A stretch of DNA of 15,127 nt from Caulobacter sp. (GTDB lineage: Bacteria > Pseudomonadota > Alphaproteobacteria > Caulobacterales > Caulobacteraceae), in contig JACMOF010000086.1 in assembly GCA_014378155.1 (NCBI GenBank), forward strand, positions 1-15,127, given 5' to 3'. Both the position numbers and the translations under genes were made by a program. The notes beneath the pieces were generated by a model. That model did not search any database. It was given only the letters and a program-made list of their open reading frames with translations, and was not told the origin of the DNA. The stretch's first letter is position 1; every line of letters begins with the position of its first letter. Shown here one piece after another: positions 1 through 7,009 of this stretch.

Positions 1-1671
1 CAAGGCGGCCGCAGCGGCGGCCTGCTGGGCGGGGGTGGCCACATAGACCGGCAGGGAGATGCGGAAGGCCGCGCCCTCGCCCGGCCGGCTGTGCACATGA
101 ATCCAGCCGTCGGACTGCTTGACGATGCCATAGACCGTAGCCAGGCCCAGACCCGTGCCCTCGCCCACCGGCTTGGTGGTGAAGAACGGGTCGAAGATCT
201 TGCCCATCACCTCGGGCGGAATGCCGGGGCCGTCGTCGCTGACCTCGATGAAGGCCTGGTCGCCTTCGGCCCCGGGGAAGCCCAGGGACTGTGCCTCGTC
301 CTGGGTGAGGCGGGCGGTGCGGATGCGCACCACGCCGCCGCCCTTGGCCGCCCGCACCGCGTCGCGGGCGTTGACGGCCAGGTTCATCACGGCGGTCTCG
401 AGCTGGCTCTTGTCGGCCCGCACCTGCGGCAGGTCGCGGCCATAGTCGGTGATCAGCTTGACGTCTTCGCGCAGCAGACGGCGCAGCAAGACCTCGAACT
501 CGGAGATCAGCTCGCCCAGCTCCAGCACCTCGCGCTGCACGGTCTGCTTGCGGCTGAAGGCCAGCAGCTTGCGCACCAGGTCGGCGGCGCGGACGCCGGT
601 CTGGCGGATCTCGTTGAGGCCTTCATACGAGGGATCGCCGACCGGATGGCGGTGCAGCAGCTCGTCGAGGCGCAGCTGGATGGCGGTCAGCAGGTTGTTG
701 AAGTCATGGGCCACGCCGCCGGCCAGCTGGCCGATGGCCTGCATCTTCTGGGCCTGGGCCAGCTGCAGTTCCATCTGCTTCTGTTCGGACACGTCGATCA
801 GATAGGCCACAAGCCGACCTTCGGCGCGGTAGAGATAGAGGTGGGCGATGCGGGTCGGGTCGCGGGCCAGGCGCACCTCGAAGGGTCCGGCCTTGCCCTC
901 GGCCAGGCGAGTGTCTGCCTCGGCGCGCGACGGCGGGTCGATCAGGGCGCCGAACACCGTGCCGGTGGGCACAGGGCCCGCCATGGCGGTGAGGGCCGGA
1001 TTGGCTTCCAGGATGCGGGCGTTGAAGGGGTCCAGCCCCTCAAGTAGGGCCGCGCCGAACGGCGAGGCACCGGAAAAGGCGTCCAGGGTGCGCGGGGCCG
1101 GGGCGGTCACGGCCAGGGTCGGGGCCGGAGCGGCGGCCAGGGCGACGACAGGGGCTTCGATGAGGATGGGCAGGCGAACCAGCAGGCGGCCGCCGCGCAG
1201 GCGCGAGACCTGGGCCGGACGCTCGCGGCCGTCGACGACCAGGGTCCCCTCGGCGCGCTCACCGCCCTGGGCCTTGACCAGGGCGGTGAACAGCCCGGCC
1301 CCCGCAGCGCCCTTGGGCAGGCGACGCGCGTCGCCGATCAGGTCGGTCCAGGCGGGGTTGGCGGCCAGCACACGGCCGTCGGCGGCGGTCAGGGCGGCGG
1401 GTTCGGGCAGGGCGTCGATGAAGGTCTCGGCGCCTTCCAGGCTCTCGTCCTGGAGATTGGTCGAGGCGCGGATGGCCACCAGGCCCAGGATCGCCACGCC
1501 GGCGATCCCGCCCAAGAGCAGCAGCCCCGCCAGGGTGGCCGGACCCGCCTTGAGGGCCGGCGCGGCGGCGAACACGGCGGCCAGCACGAGGAAGATCGCC
1601 GCTCCCCAGATCAGGAAGTCGGGGCGACGCTTGCCGGGCCCTGCGATGTCTTTGGTGGACGCCTCGGTCAT
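1..1671 (-). CDS. cckA: Cell-cycle hybrid histidine kinase CckA (C-terminus cut by window edge)
   Basis: Partial gene: 557 codons are present and the frame runs off the left edge. In Caulobacter, CckA is the polar membrane kinase/phosphatase that feeds phosphate through ChpT to CtrA and CpdR. Visible parts: two N-terminal membrane segments (about residues 17-38 and 43-64), a region that fits tandem PAS domains (about 70-300), then a phosphoacceptor helix with [11 protein letters not shown]. Its histidine is residue 322, the known C. crescentus position. The ATPase domain shows the N box (N430, N434), the G1 box DDGPGI (479-484) and the G2 box GTGLGL (505-510). Tyr514, reported as important for cyclic-di-GMP control, is present. 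The receiver domain must lie outside the window. The ATG at 1671 was chosen because it gives this matching numbering. It lies 137 bp downstream of flhB on the same strand. Confidence 0.96.
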   Translation of the reverse strand, partial: MTEASTKDIAGPGKRRPDFLIWGAAIFLVLAAVFAAAPALKAGPATLAGLLLLGGIAGVAILGLVAIRASTNLQDESLEGAETFIDALPEPAALTAADGRVLAANPAWTDLIGDARRLPKGAAGAGLFTALVKAQGGERAEGTLVVDGRERPAQVSRLRGGRLLVRLPILIEAPVVALAAAPAPTLAVTAPAPRTLDAFSGASPFGAALLEGLDPFNARILEANPALTAMAGPVPTGTVFGALIDPPSRAEADTRLAEGKAGPFEVRLARDPTRIAHLYLYRAEGRLVAYLIDVSEQKQMELQLAQAQKMQAIGQLAGGVAHDFNNLLTAIQLRLDELLHRHPVGDPSYEGLNEIRQTGVRAADLVRKLLAFSRKQTVQREVLELGELISEFEVLLRRLLREDVKLITDYGRDLPQVRADKSQLETAVMNLAVNARDAVRAAKGGGVVRIRTARLTQDEAQSLGFPGAEGDQAFIEVSDDGPGIPPEVMGKIFDPFFTTKPVGEGTGLGLATVYGIVKQSDGWIHVHSRPGEGAAFRISLPVYVATPAQQAAAAAAL

Positions 1672-1808
1672 GGGTGACCGAAATCCTTCTTCAGCCTTTA
1701 CGGGACCTTGCCCGCCGATTCGTTGGATAGGATACCCTTAACGCACCCTTGGAGCGCGATCCGTCATCGATTCGTGATTCCGTGACGGAAATGAGTCGGG
1801 GCGACGCC
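1672..1808 (-). promoter_or_regulatory. flhB-cckA intergenic region with four GANTC sites
   Basis: This 137-bp gap carries four CcrM-type GANTC motifs: GATTC at 1717-1721, 1769-1773 and 1776-1780, and GAGTC at 1793-1797. In a GC-rich genome the motif is expected roughly once per kilobase, so the cluster is notable. In Caulobacter such sites, when near promoters, can make transcription depend on methylation state and GcrA. A short hairpin (TTCCG-TGA-CGGAA, 1778-1790) just after flhB has no T tract and is a poor terminator. I cannot place a -10/-35 pair with confidence, so promoter activity is inferred. Confidence 0.5.
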
Positions 1809-2891
1809 TTACTCCGCCCAGCTGCGCGCCTTGGCTTGCTTGTTGTTCAGCACGAAGCCGATGACCTTGGCGACGGCCTCGAAATGCTCGGCCGGGATCT
1901 GGTCGTCGACCTCCATGGTGGCGTAGAGGGCGCGGGCCAGGGGCGGGTCTTCCAGGATGTAGACGCCGGCGTCCTGCGCCACCGCGCGGATCCGCAGGGC
2001 CAGGTCGTCGACGCCCTTGGCCACGCAAACCGGAGCGGGGTTCTCGCCCTGCTCGTATTTCAGCGCCACGGCGTAGTGGGTGGGGTTCATGACCACCACG
2101 GTCGCCTTGGGCACCGCCTGCATCATCCGCTGGCGCGAGCGCTGCATGCGCAGCTGCTTCTGCTTGCCCTTGATGTGCGGGTCGCCCTCGGACTGCTTCA
2201 TCTCGTCCTTGACCTCCTGCAGGCTCATCCGCATCCGCTTGGTGAAGCGGATGCGCTGCCAGAACCAGTCGAAGCCGGCGGTGGCCCCCAGGAAGATCAG
2301 CACCATCCAGAACAGCTTGACGCACAGCTTCAGCGACATCGGGATGATCGCCGCCACGTCCATGCCCACCAGGTTAGGAATCTCGGCGGCGTTCGGCTTG
2401 ACCACGTACCAGGCGATCAGCCCGGTCACGATGAATTTCAGGGCCGACTTGGCGAACTGCATGAACCCGTCGGGGCCGAAGATCCGGCCCAGGCCCTTGA
2501 TGATGTTCAGTTTCTGCAGATCGGGCTTGATCTTGTCGGGCGACAGCATGAAGCCCGACTGCGCCACATTGGCCGCCGCGCCCAGCAGGCCCGACACCAC
2601 CATCACCAGGATTACGGCGGGCAAGGCGGCCATCACCGTGGTCCTGGCGATGGCCCGGATGCTGCCCTCGACGTCCATGGTGCCGGCGTGGGCGAAGAAC
2701 GGGGTCAGGGTGTTGACCATGTCGCGGGTCAACCAGCCACCGGCGATGACGACCACCCCAAAAGCGCCCGACAGCGAGGCCAGCTGCGAGATGTCGGCGG
2801 ATTTGGGAACGTCGCCCTTGGCGCGCGCGTCCGACAGCTTCTTGGCTGTTGGCTCTTCGGTCTTTGACGCGTCGTCGGGTTCGTCGGCCAT
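1809..2891 (-). CDS. flhB: Flagellar type III export switch protein FlhB
   Basis: 360-residue inner-membrane protein of the flagellar type III secretion apparatus, which switches export specificity from rod/hook to filament substrates. The N-terminus is hydrophilic and has the family pattern EEPTAKKLSDARAKGDV. Membrane segments are visible at about 36-52, 84-112, 145-165 and 182-206. A long basic cytoplasmic domain follows, with the self-cleavage motif NPTH at residues 269-272 (expected cut between Asn269 and Pro270). Length and motif are normal for the family. It starts 9 bp after the fliR stop, which indicates one transcript with fliQ and fliR. The downstream gene on the same strand is cckA, an arrangement I recall from C. 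crescentus. Confidence 0.97.
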   Translation of the reverse strand: MADEPDDASKTEEPTAKKLSDARAKGDVPKSADISQLASLSGAFGVVVIAGGWLTRDMVNTLTPFFAHAGTMDVEGSIRAIARTTVMAALPAVILVMVVSGLLGAAANVAQSGFMLSPDKIKPDLQKLNIIKGLGRIFGPDGFMQFAKSALKFIVTGLIAWYVVKPNAAEIPNLVGMDVAAIIPMSLKLCVKLFWMVLIFLGATAGFDWFWQRIRFTKRMRMSLQEVKDEMKQSEGDPHIKGKQKQLRMQRSRQRMMQAVPKATVVVMNPTHYAVALKYEQGENPAPVCVAKGVDDLALRIRAVAQDAGVYILEDPPLARALYATMEVDDQIPAEHFEAVAKVIGFVLNNKQAKARSWAE

Positions 2892-2900
2892 GGCGCGTCC

Positions 2901-3656
2901 CTAGTTGAACACCGCCAGGAGCTCGCGATAGCGATCACTCCAGACCATGGCGATGCCGCCGAGCGACAGGCCCAGCAGGGAGAGGCCCAGGATGACGCTG
3001 AGCGGCGAGGTGACGAAGAAGATCTGGAACGACGGCATCACCCGGCCCACCAGGCCGGTCGCCAGGTTGAAGACGATCGAGAACACCAGCACCGGGGCGG
3101 CCAGCTGGACGCCCAGTTTGAAACTGTCGGCCACGGTGCGCACGGCCAGGGTGGCGGCGTCATTGACCAGCACGGCCCGGGCGAACGGGAAGATGTCGTA
3201 CGACTTGACCATCGCCCCGATGAACAGGTGATGCAGGTCGGTGACCATGATCAGCACCAGGCCCAGCATCGACAGGAAGGTGGCCACCGCCGTGCTGCTG
3301 GGGGCGCCGGCCGGGTTGGCGGTCTGGGCGAAGGACAGCGTGGTCTGGATCGAGATGATCTCGCCGGCCGTGGTCAGCGAGCTGACGAACAGCTTGAGCA
3401 CCATGCCGATCATCAGGCCGATCAGCACCTCGTGGATCACCGCTCCGGCCACGTCGCCGACGCTGCTGGGCACGGTGGTGATGGAGCTCGAGACCAGCGG
3501 CGACAGGATGATGGCCATCAGAACGGCGAACGACAGGCGGATGCGCGGCGGCACCACGGTCTCGCCGACGCCGGGCATCAGCATGACCATCGCCCCGACC
3601 CGGGCGAAGACCAGGCCGGCCACATAGATCTGCAGGACTGTGGCGTAGCTGTCCAA
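2901..3656 (-). CDS. fliR: Flagellar export gate protein FliR, TTG start
   Basis: 251-residue polytopic membrane protein of the FliP-FliQ-FliR export gate at the base of the flagellum. The N-terminal pattern FARVGAMVMLMPGVGE (about 17-32) is typical of FliR. Hydrophobic segments follow at about 41-56, 70-92, 125-150, 183-203 and 212-238. The only start that keeps the conserved N-terminus is TTG at 3656, placed one base after the fliQ stop codon. FliR is therefore probably translated by coupling to fliQ. The other neighbour, flhB, begins 9 bp after its stop. In Caulobacter, FliQ and FliR are early (class II) flagellar proteins whose loss also disturbs division. Confidence 0.96.
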   Translation of the reverse strand: MDSYATVLQIYVAGLVFARVGAMVMLMPGVGETVVPPRIRLSFAVLMAIILSPLVSSSITTVPSSVGDVAGAVIHEVLIGLMIGMVLKLFVSSLTTAGEIISIQTTLSFAQTANPAGAPSSTAVATFLSMLGLVLIMVTDLHHLFIGAMVKSYDIFPFARAVLVNDAATLAVRTVADSFKLGVQLAAPVLVFSIVFNLATGLVGRVMPSFQIFFVTSPLSVILGLSLLGLSLGGIAMVWSDRYRELLAVFN

Positions 3657-3657
3657 G

Positions 3658-3921
3658 CTACATCCCGGCGATCTTGGCGGCGATCTCGTGCATGAAGCCC
3701 GACATCAGCGCGCCCATCAGCGGCAGGAACAGCAGCAGCGACACGAAGATCGCCACGATCTTCGGCGCATAGACCAGGGTGGCCTCCTGGATCTGGGTCA
3801 GCGCCTGGAACAGGCCGATGGCCACACCCACCACCAGCCCCACCAGCAGCACCGGCGCGCAGAGCTGCAGGGTGAGCCAGATGGCGTCGCGGCCGACATC
3901 CAGGACTTCGGCTCCGGTCAT
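3658..3921 (-). CDS. fliQ: Flagellar export gate protein FliQ
   Basis: 87-residue protein with two membrane helices (about 14-40 and 54-76) around the conserved loop ALTQIQEATL (40-49), the hallmark of the FliQ/SctS family. It forms part of the export gate in the flagellar basal body. A longer frame would start at 3972, but the ATG at 3921 is preceded by AAGAGG seven bases upstream and gives the usual family length, so I chose it. It is the first gene of fliQ-fliR-flhB. A CtrA-like box lies about 65 bp upstream, which fits CtrA activation of class II flagellar genes. Confidence 0.95.
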   Translation of the reverse strand: MTGAEVLDVGRDAIWLTLQLCAPVLLVGLVVGVAIGLFQALTQIQEATLVYAPKIVAIFVSLLLFLPLMGALMSGFMHEIAAKIAGM

Positions 3922-3985
3922 CGGAGAGCCTCTTGCTGACGCGCGCACGCGAAGGGAACTGATGGCTGGCATCCTCGCCGGTCAT

Positions 3986-4002
3986 GGTTAACAGCGGGTT
4001 AG
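3986..4002 (-). promoter_or_regulatory. CtrA-type binding box upstream of fliQ
   Basis: On the minus strand the sequence reads CTAA-CCCGCTG-TTAACC and continues into CAT. This matches the CtrA consensus TTAA-N7-TTAAC at all but the first base, and includes the TTAACCAT half-site (3984-3991). A further TTAA lies at 4009-4012. The box ends 64 bp before the fliQ ATG. CtrA activation of fliQ is established in C. crescentus; here it is inferred from the motif. Confidence 0.75.
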
Positions 4003-4031
4003 GGAGGATTAACAGCATGCGGTCTGGCACG

Positions 4032-4047
4032 CGGCGAAAGGTCGCCG
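4032..4047 (-). terminator. Hairpin just after the parE stop
   Basis: A perfect six-pair stem, CGGCGA-AAGG-TCGCCG, begins six bases after the toxin stop codon (4054-4056). It lies between the toxin-antitoxin operon and the fliQ promoter. There is no T tract, so it is at best a weak terminator or an mRNA 3'-end stabiliser. Confidence 0.35.
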
Positions 4048-4053
4048 GATCGA

Positions 4054-4344
4054 CTAGATCGTCCGCCCCAGCCAATCCTCGCCAGCGTGACGCACCCGTT
4101 GGATAAGGACGTCCGCGCCGTCCAGACGATAGATGATGATATGGCTTCTGTAGGGATGGACCCGAATGGAGCCTTTCAGCTCGGCTCGCTCCGGCGCCGC
4201 GAGAGGAAAGTCGGAGAGGAAGGCGAAGGCGCGTTCCAGTCCTTCGTGGTAACGCTCGGCTTGATCGACGCCAAATTCCGTAACGCCCGTCACGTAGATC
4301 TGGATCACATCGTCTTCGGCGTTCCGGCTGAGCCTATAGGTCAC
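4054..4344 (-). CDS. parE: RelE/ParE-family toxin
   Basis: 96-residue protein of the RelE/ParE toxin fold, most like ParE. The opening YRLSRNAEDDVIQIYV and the C-terminal pattern RVHPYRSHIIIYRL followed by RVRHAGEDW are family hallmarks. ParE toxins characteristically poison DNA gyrase; the target here is not shown by sequence. The start is GTG at 4344 and overlaps the last 11 bases of the antitoxin gene, so translation is probably coupled. The region looks less GC-biased than the flanking flagellar and aminotransferase genes, compatible with acquisition. ParE versus RelE is judged by motif memory only. Confidence 0.88.
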   Translation of the reverse strand: MTYRLSRNAEDDVIQIYVTGVTEFGVDQAERYHEGLERAFAFLSDFPLAAPERAELKGSIRVHPYRSHIIIYRLDGADVLIQRVRHAGEDWLGRTI

Positions 4345-4585
4345 GGACCACGCCAGCCCGCACTCGCGCCACGGCTAAGATGTCGCTCATCGAATTGACG
4401 CTCACGCCGCTTTCCTCAGCTTGGTCGATAAGGCGCTGCAGAGCGGCGATCTTGTCGGCGCGCTCTTGGTCGCGCCGGATAAGGTCGCGCACATAGTCGC
4501 TGGCGTTGCTGTAGCGCCCCCCGTCAGTTTGGCCTTCAACCCAGGCCTTCATCGCGTGAGGCAGAGAGACGTTCATTGTAGCCAC
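4334..4585 (-). CDS. parD: ParD-family antitoxin, ribbon-helix-helix, GTG start
   Basis: 83-residue antitoxin. The N-terminal strand ATMNVSLPHAMKAWVEGQ and the helix SNASDYVRDLIRRDQE match the ParD/CopG ribbon-helix-helix family. This part binds DNA and dimerises, while the C-terminal part would wrap the ParE toxin. I chose GTG at 4585 because GGAGG lies six bases upstream; the internal ATG at 4576 is 15 bases from that site. The stop overlaps the toxin start. The phased repeats at 4606-4632 sit just upstream and are the likely autoregulatory operator. Confidence 0.87.
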   Translation of the reverse strand: MATMNVSLPHAMKAWVEGQTDGGRYSNASDYVRDLIRRDQERADKIAALQRLIDQAEESGVSVNSMSDILAVARVRAGVVRDL

Positions 4586-4605
4586 GGCGGACCTCCAAGC
4601 TATTG

Positions 4606-4632
4606 TTGGCATAATTTGGCAAGGATTGCCAA
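4606..4632 (-). promoter_or_regulatory. Phased three-half-site operator upstream of parD
   Basis: Plus strand: TTGGCAT (4606-4612), TTGGCAA (4616-4622) and TTGCCAA (4626-4632), each separated by 3 bp so that starts repeat every 10 bp, one DNA turn. The last two form a perfect 7-bp inverted repeat around GGA. It lies 21-47 bp upstream of the antitoxin start, as expected for ribbon-helix-helix autorepression. Binding is inferred. Confidence 0.65.
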
Positions 4633-4668
4633 CATCGGGTCGCTTGGCCAGTCCTTTGTGCGTCTGTT

Positions 4669-5100
4669 CTAGCCCTCGACCAGCGCCACCATCACGTCCC
4701 GCCATCCCTGCTCCGCCGCCGGGCCTGCACTGTCGAAGGCGGCTTGCAGGTGCTTCATCTGGGCGCCGGTCAGCTCAGCTTCCAGCCGTTGGCCCTCAGC
4801 AGTAAGCCGCAGGTTCTTGACCCGGCGGTCCTCCGTCCCCTCCACGGCCGCGACGAGCCCCATCTCCAACAGCTGTCGCAGCGGCGCGTTCAGCGCCTGC
4901 TTGCTGACGGCCAGCAGGTCGAGCAGGCCCTTGACCGACACGTCGGGCCGGCGGCCGATGAAGTAGAGGATGCGGTGATGCACGCGGCCCAGGCCCCGCC
5001 GCTCGAGCATGCGGTCGGGGCGGTCGGTGAAGCCGCGATAGGCGAAGTACAGCGACTCGATCGCGGTCCGCAGCTGGGCCTGGCGGTTTAGGTCAATCAT
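4669..5100 (-). CDS. MarR-family transcriptional regulator
   Basis: 143-residue winged-helix regulator. The recognition region VSVKGLLDLLAVSKQALN (54-71) and the wing TEDRRVKNLRLT (89-100), with the characteristic DRR, place it in the MarR family. Flanking helices would form the dimer interface. It is divergent from the aminotransferase gene at 5175, with 74 bp between starts. One GGTCAA-N5-TTGAC operator-like repeat overlaps its own start codon and another lies before the aminotransferase. It therefore probably represses both genes and is released by a small ligand; the ligand is unknown. Confidence 0.92.
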   Translation of the reverse strand: MIDLNRQAQLRTAIESLYFAYRGFTDRPDRMLERRGLGRVHHRILYFIGRRPDVSVKGLLDLLAVSKQALNAPLRQLLEMGLVAAVEGTEDRRVKNLRLTAEGQRLEAELTGAQMKHLQAAFDSAGPAAEQGWRDVMVALVEG

Positions 5101-5107
5101 GTTGACA
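5091..5107. promoter_or_regulatory. MarR operator candidate overlapping the marR start
   Basis: GGTCAA-TCATG-TTGACA, an inverted repeat with one arm mismatch, spans the regulator's start codon (5098-5100). Its TTGACA arm also looks like a -35 hexamer on the plus strand, but I see no good -10 at the right distance. It matches the second site at 5139-5155 in arms and spacing. Confidence 0.6.
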
Positions 5108-5138
5108 CAGTAGTCGACCCGATCAATGACTGTCGATA

Positions 5139-5155
5139 GGTCAAGCTTATTGACC
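5139..5155. promoter_or_regulatory. MarR operator candidate upstream of the aminotransferase
   Basis: GGTCAA-GCTTA-TTGACC is a perfect 6-bp inverted repeat with a 5-bp spacer, 19 bp upstream of the aminotransferase start. Its centre is 48 bp from that of the matching site at 5091-5107. Two copies of one palindrome in a 74-bp divergent gap support specific binding by the adjacent MarR protein. Confidence 0.65.
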
Positions 5156-5174
5156 CTGAAGGGGGAGACGAACC

Positions 5175-6302
5175 ATGGCGCGCTTGTCGATGCGGAAGGC
5201 CGACCTGCACGCCTCGCCGGTGCGCGAAATGCTCAGCGTGGCCCAGCGACCGGGGGTGATCTCGTTCGCCGGCGGCCTGCCCTCGCCCGAGACCTTCGCG
5301 GGGCTAGACCTGCCGCCCCCGCCGCAAGCCCTTCTGCAATATGGCCCGACCGAGGGCGAGCCCGACCTGCGAGGGCAGATCGCCAAGGAACTGACGGCTT
5401 TGGGGATCGACGCGCCGGCCGAGCGGATTCTGGTGCTGTCGGGCTCGCAGCAGGGCATCGATCTCGTCGCCAAGCTGGTGGTCGATCCGGCCGTCGGGGT
5501 GGCCGTGGAATCGCCGGCCTATCTGGCTGCCCTGCAGGTGTTCCGGTTCTTCGGCGCGCGGTTCGAGATCCTCGACCGCGCCGCGCCTGCCGCCGGTTGG
5601 GACGAGGCGGCCCCCGCCCTCGCCTACGTCACCCCCACCTTCCAGAACCCGACCGGCCAGTGCTGGACCACGGCCGAGCGCCTGGCCATGGCGAGGGCCT
5701 GCGACGCCCATGACGTGATCCTGTTCGAGGACGATCCCTATCGCGACCTGGCCTATGAGCCCTGCGACCGCCGGCCCGTCAGCGCCGACCTGAAGTCGGC
5801 GTCGTGGATCTACCAGGGCTCGTTCTCCAAGACCGTCGCCCCGGGCCTTCGCCTGGGCTTCCTGACCGCGTCGGAAGACCTGTTCCCCTATCTGGTGCGC
5901 CTGAAACAGGCGGCCGACCTGCACACCAACCGACTGAGCCAATGGATGGTGCTGCAATATCTGACCGACCCGGACCGTGAGGCGCGGATGGCGCGGGTGG
6001 TGGACCTCTACCGGCGAAAGCGCGACGTCTTCGCCGAGGCCCTGACGCGACATCTGGGCGACCGGGCCGCGTGGGCCACCCCGCCGGGCGGGCTGTTCTT
6101 CTGGCTGACCCTGGCGGATGGCGTGGATGCCGAGGCGCTGCTGAAGCGGGCGCTGGAGCGGAACGTGCTGTTCACGCCGGGGAGCCATTTCCTGGCCCAG
6201 GGCGGCGCCAGCTCGACCTTGCGGCTCAACTTCAGCCTGGCCGCGCCAGAGGCGGCGGAGCGGGGGTTGAAGGTGTTGGGGGCGCTGTTGCGGGAGGGCT
6301 AG
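5175..6302 (+). CDS. PLP-dependent class I/II aminotransferase (2-aminoadipate aminotransferase-like)
   Basis: 375-residue fold-type I aminotransferase. Key features: PTFQNPTG (154-161) with the Asn that contacts PLP, EDDPYRDL (185-192) with the Asp and Tyr that hold the cofactor, the Schiff-base lysine K219 in GSFSKTVAPGLRLGF, and the carboxylate-binding Arg350 in TLRLNF. The N-terminal VISFAGGLPSPETF is typical of the 2-aminoadipate/aromatic (LysN, MocR-domain) subgroup. No DNA-binding domain is attached. The true amino-acid substrate cannot be read from sequence. The ATG at 5175 has GGGGGAGA about eight bases upstream. It is divergent from and probably controlled by the MarR regulator, and convergent with the RidA gene. 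Confidence 0.9.
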   Translation: MARLSMRKADLHASPVREMLSVAQRPGVISFAGGLPSPETFAGLDLPPPPQALLQYGPTEGEPDLRGQIAKELTALGIDAPAERILVLSGSQQGIDLVAKLVVDPAVGVAVESPAYLAALQVFRFFGARFEILDRAAPAAGWDEAAPALAYVTPTFQNPTGQCWTTAERLAMARACDAHDVILFEDDPYRDLAYEPCDRRPVSADLKSASWIYQGSFSKTVAPGLRLGFLTASEDLFPYLVRLKQAADLHTNRLSQWMVLQYLTDPDREARMARVVDLYRRKRDVFAEALTRHLGDRAAWATPPGGLFFWLTLADGVDAEALLKRALERNVLFTPGSHFLAQGGASSTLRLNFSLAAPEAAERGLKVLGALLREG

Positions 6303-6314
6303 GGCCTCTTCCCG

Positions 6315-6446
6315 TTCCGCTCATCCCGGCGAATGCCGGGACCCAGATGGAAGGACTCAGACTGGGTTCCACGGGCGCGGAGCTCTTCCAATCATCCTCG
6401 ACGCCATGGGATTTGGGTCCCGGCATTCGCCGGGATGAGCGGAATT
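6315..6446. repeat. Long palindromic intergenic repeat, copy 1
   Basis: Two 34-bp arms (6315-6348 and 6411-6444) are inverted copies with one mismatch, enclosing 62 bp. Each arm holds its own hairpin, CCCGGC-GAAT-GCCGGG. The right side ends in CGGAATT, shared with copy 2 at 7010-7099. It fills the gap between the convergent aminotransferase and RidA genes, so it may act as a two-way transcription barrier. No coding capacity is evident. It belongs to a REP/BIME-like family in this genome by analogy; I do not recognise a named family. Confidence 0.85.
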
Positions 6447-6459
6447 GTGGAAAAGCCCT

Positions 6460-6960
6460 CTATTTCGGCTTCTTCACCGCCTGGACCTCGATCTCCACCA
6501 GCATGCCGCCAGCGACAAGTGACACCACCTGGCTGGTGATGCGGGCCGGCTTGTTGGGCTGGGTCGCCGTGCCGAAGAAGGTCTTGTAGGCCTCCATCAT
6601 GCCCGGAAAGTCCATCTTGCCGCCCTTGGCCGGGTCGCCGACTAGCAGGACGCGCATCATGACGACGTCGCCCATGTCGGCGCCCTGGGCCTTCAGCGCG
6701 TCCTGGATGCGGGTCAGCACGCCGATGGTCTGGGTCTTGGTGTCGCCGAAGGTGGCCGGCAGGGCGGTGTCGCCCTTGGCGTCGAGAGCCGGCGGAGTCA
6801 TGCCGCTGACATAGATCGTCTCATAGCCGGCGGGCACGACCACCACGCTGGAGATCGGCGAAGTCGGCGGGCCGACATGGACCGCCTGGGCGTTGGCGGC
6901 GGTTGCGACGCCCAAAACGAATGGTGCAGCCAGGGCGGCGGCGAGGATCAGGCGCTTCAT
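6460..6960 (-). CDS. Exported RidA/YjgF-family imine deaminase
   Basis: 166-residue protein with a clear Sec signal peptide (MKRLILAAALAAPFVLGVAT..., cleavage likely after ANA at about 24), followed by a RidA/YjgF/UK114 domain. RidA enzymes hydrolyse reactive enamine/imine intermediates to ketones and ammonia. The catalytic arginine (E. coli R105 by my alignment) appears to be R140 in KPARIT, and E156 in LVEIEV aligns with the second conserved acidic residue. Most studied RidA proteins are cytoplasmic, so secretion is unusual. It lies downstream of the cytochrome and FAD oxidase genes on the same strand, with a palindromic repeat between. Clearing imines made by that oxidase is the obvious proposal. 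An AAGGAA ribosome site precedes the ATG at 6960. Confidence 0.9.
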   Translation of the reverse strand: MKRLILAAALAAPFVLGVATAANAQAVHVGPPTSPISSVVVVPAGYETIYVSGMTPPALDAKGDTALPATFGDTKTQTIGVLTRIQDALKAQGADMGDVVMMRVLLVGDPAKGGKMDFPGMMEAYKTFFGTATQPNKPARITSQVVSLVAGGMLVEIEVQAVKKPK

Positions 6961-7009
6961 GAGTCGTTTCCTTGATGTCGTTTTTGAAAATTTCGGACGC
7001 CACTCTCAC

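Noticed and set aside
91..1741. Several plus-strand frames opposite cckA
   Set aside because: The minus strand encodes CckA motifs at the exact known residue numbers, so these are shadows.
1731..1752. CtrA box before cckA (TTAACGC... at 1738)
   Set aside because: Only one half-site matches; the second TTAA is missing at the proper spacing.
1738..2325. A 195-codon minus-strand frame overlapping flhB
   Set aside because: Frame-shifted shadow of flhB rich in Arg, Gly and Pro; the flhB frame carries NPTH and family features.
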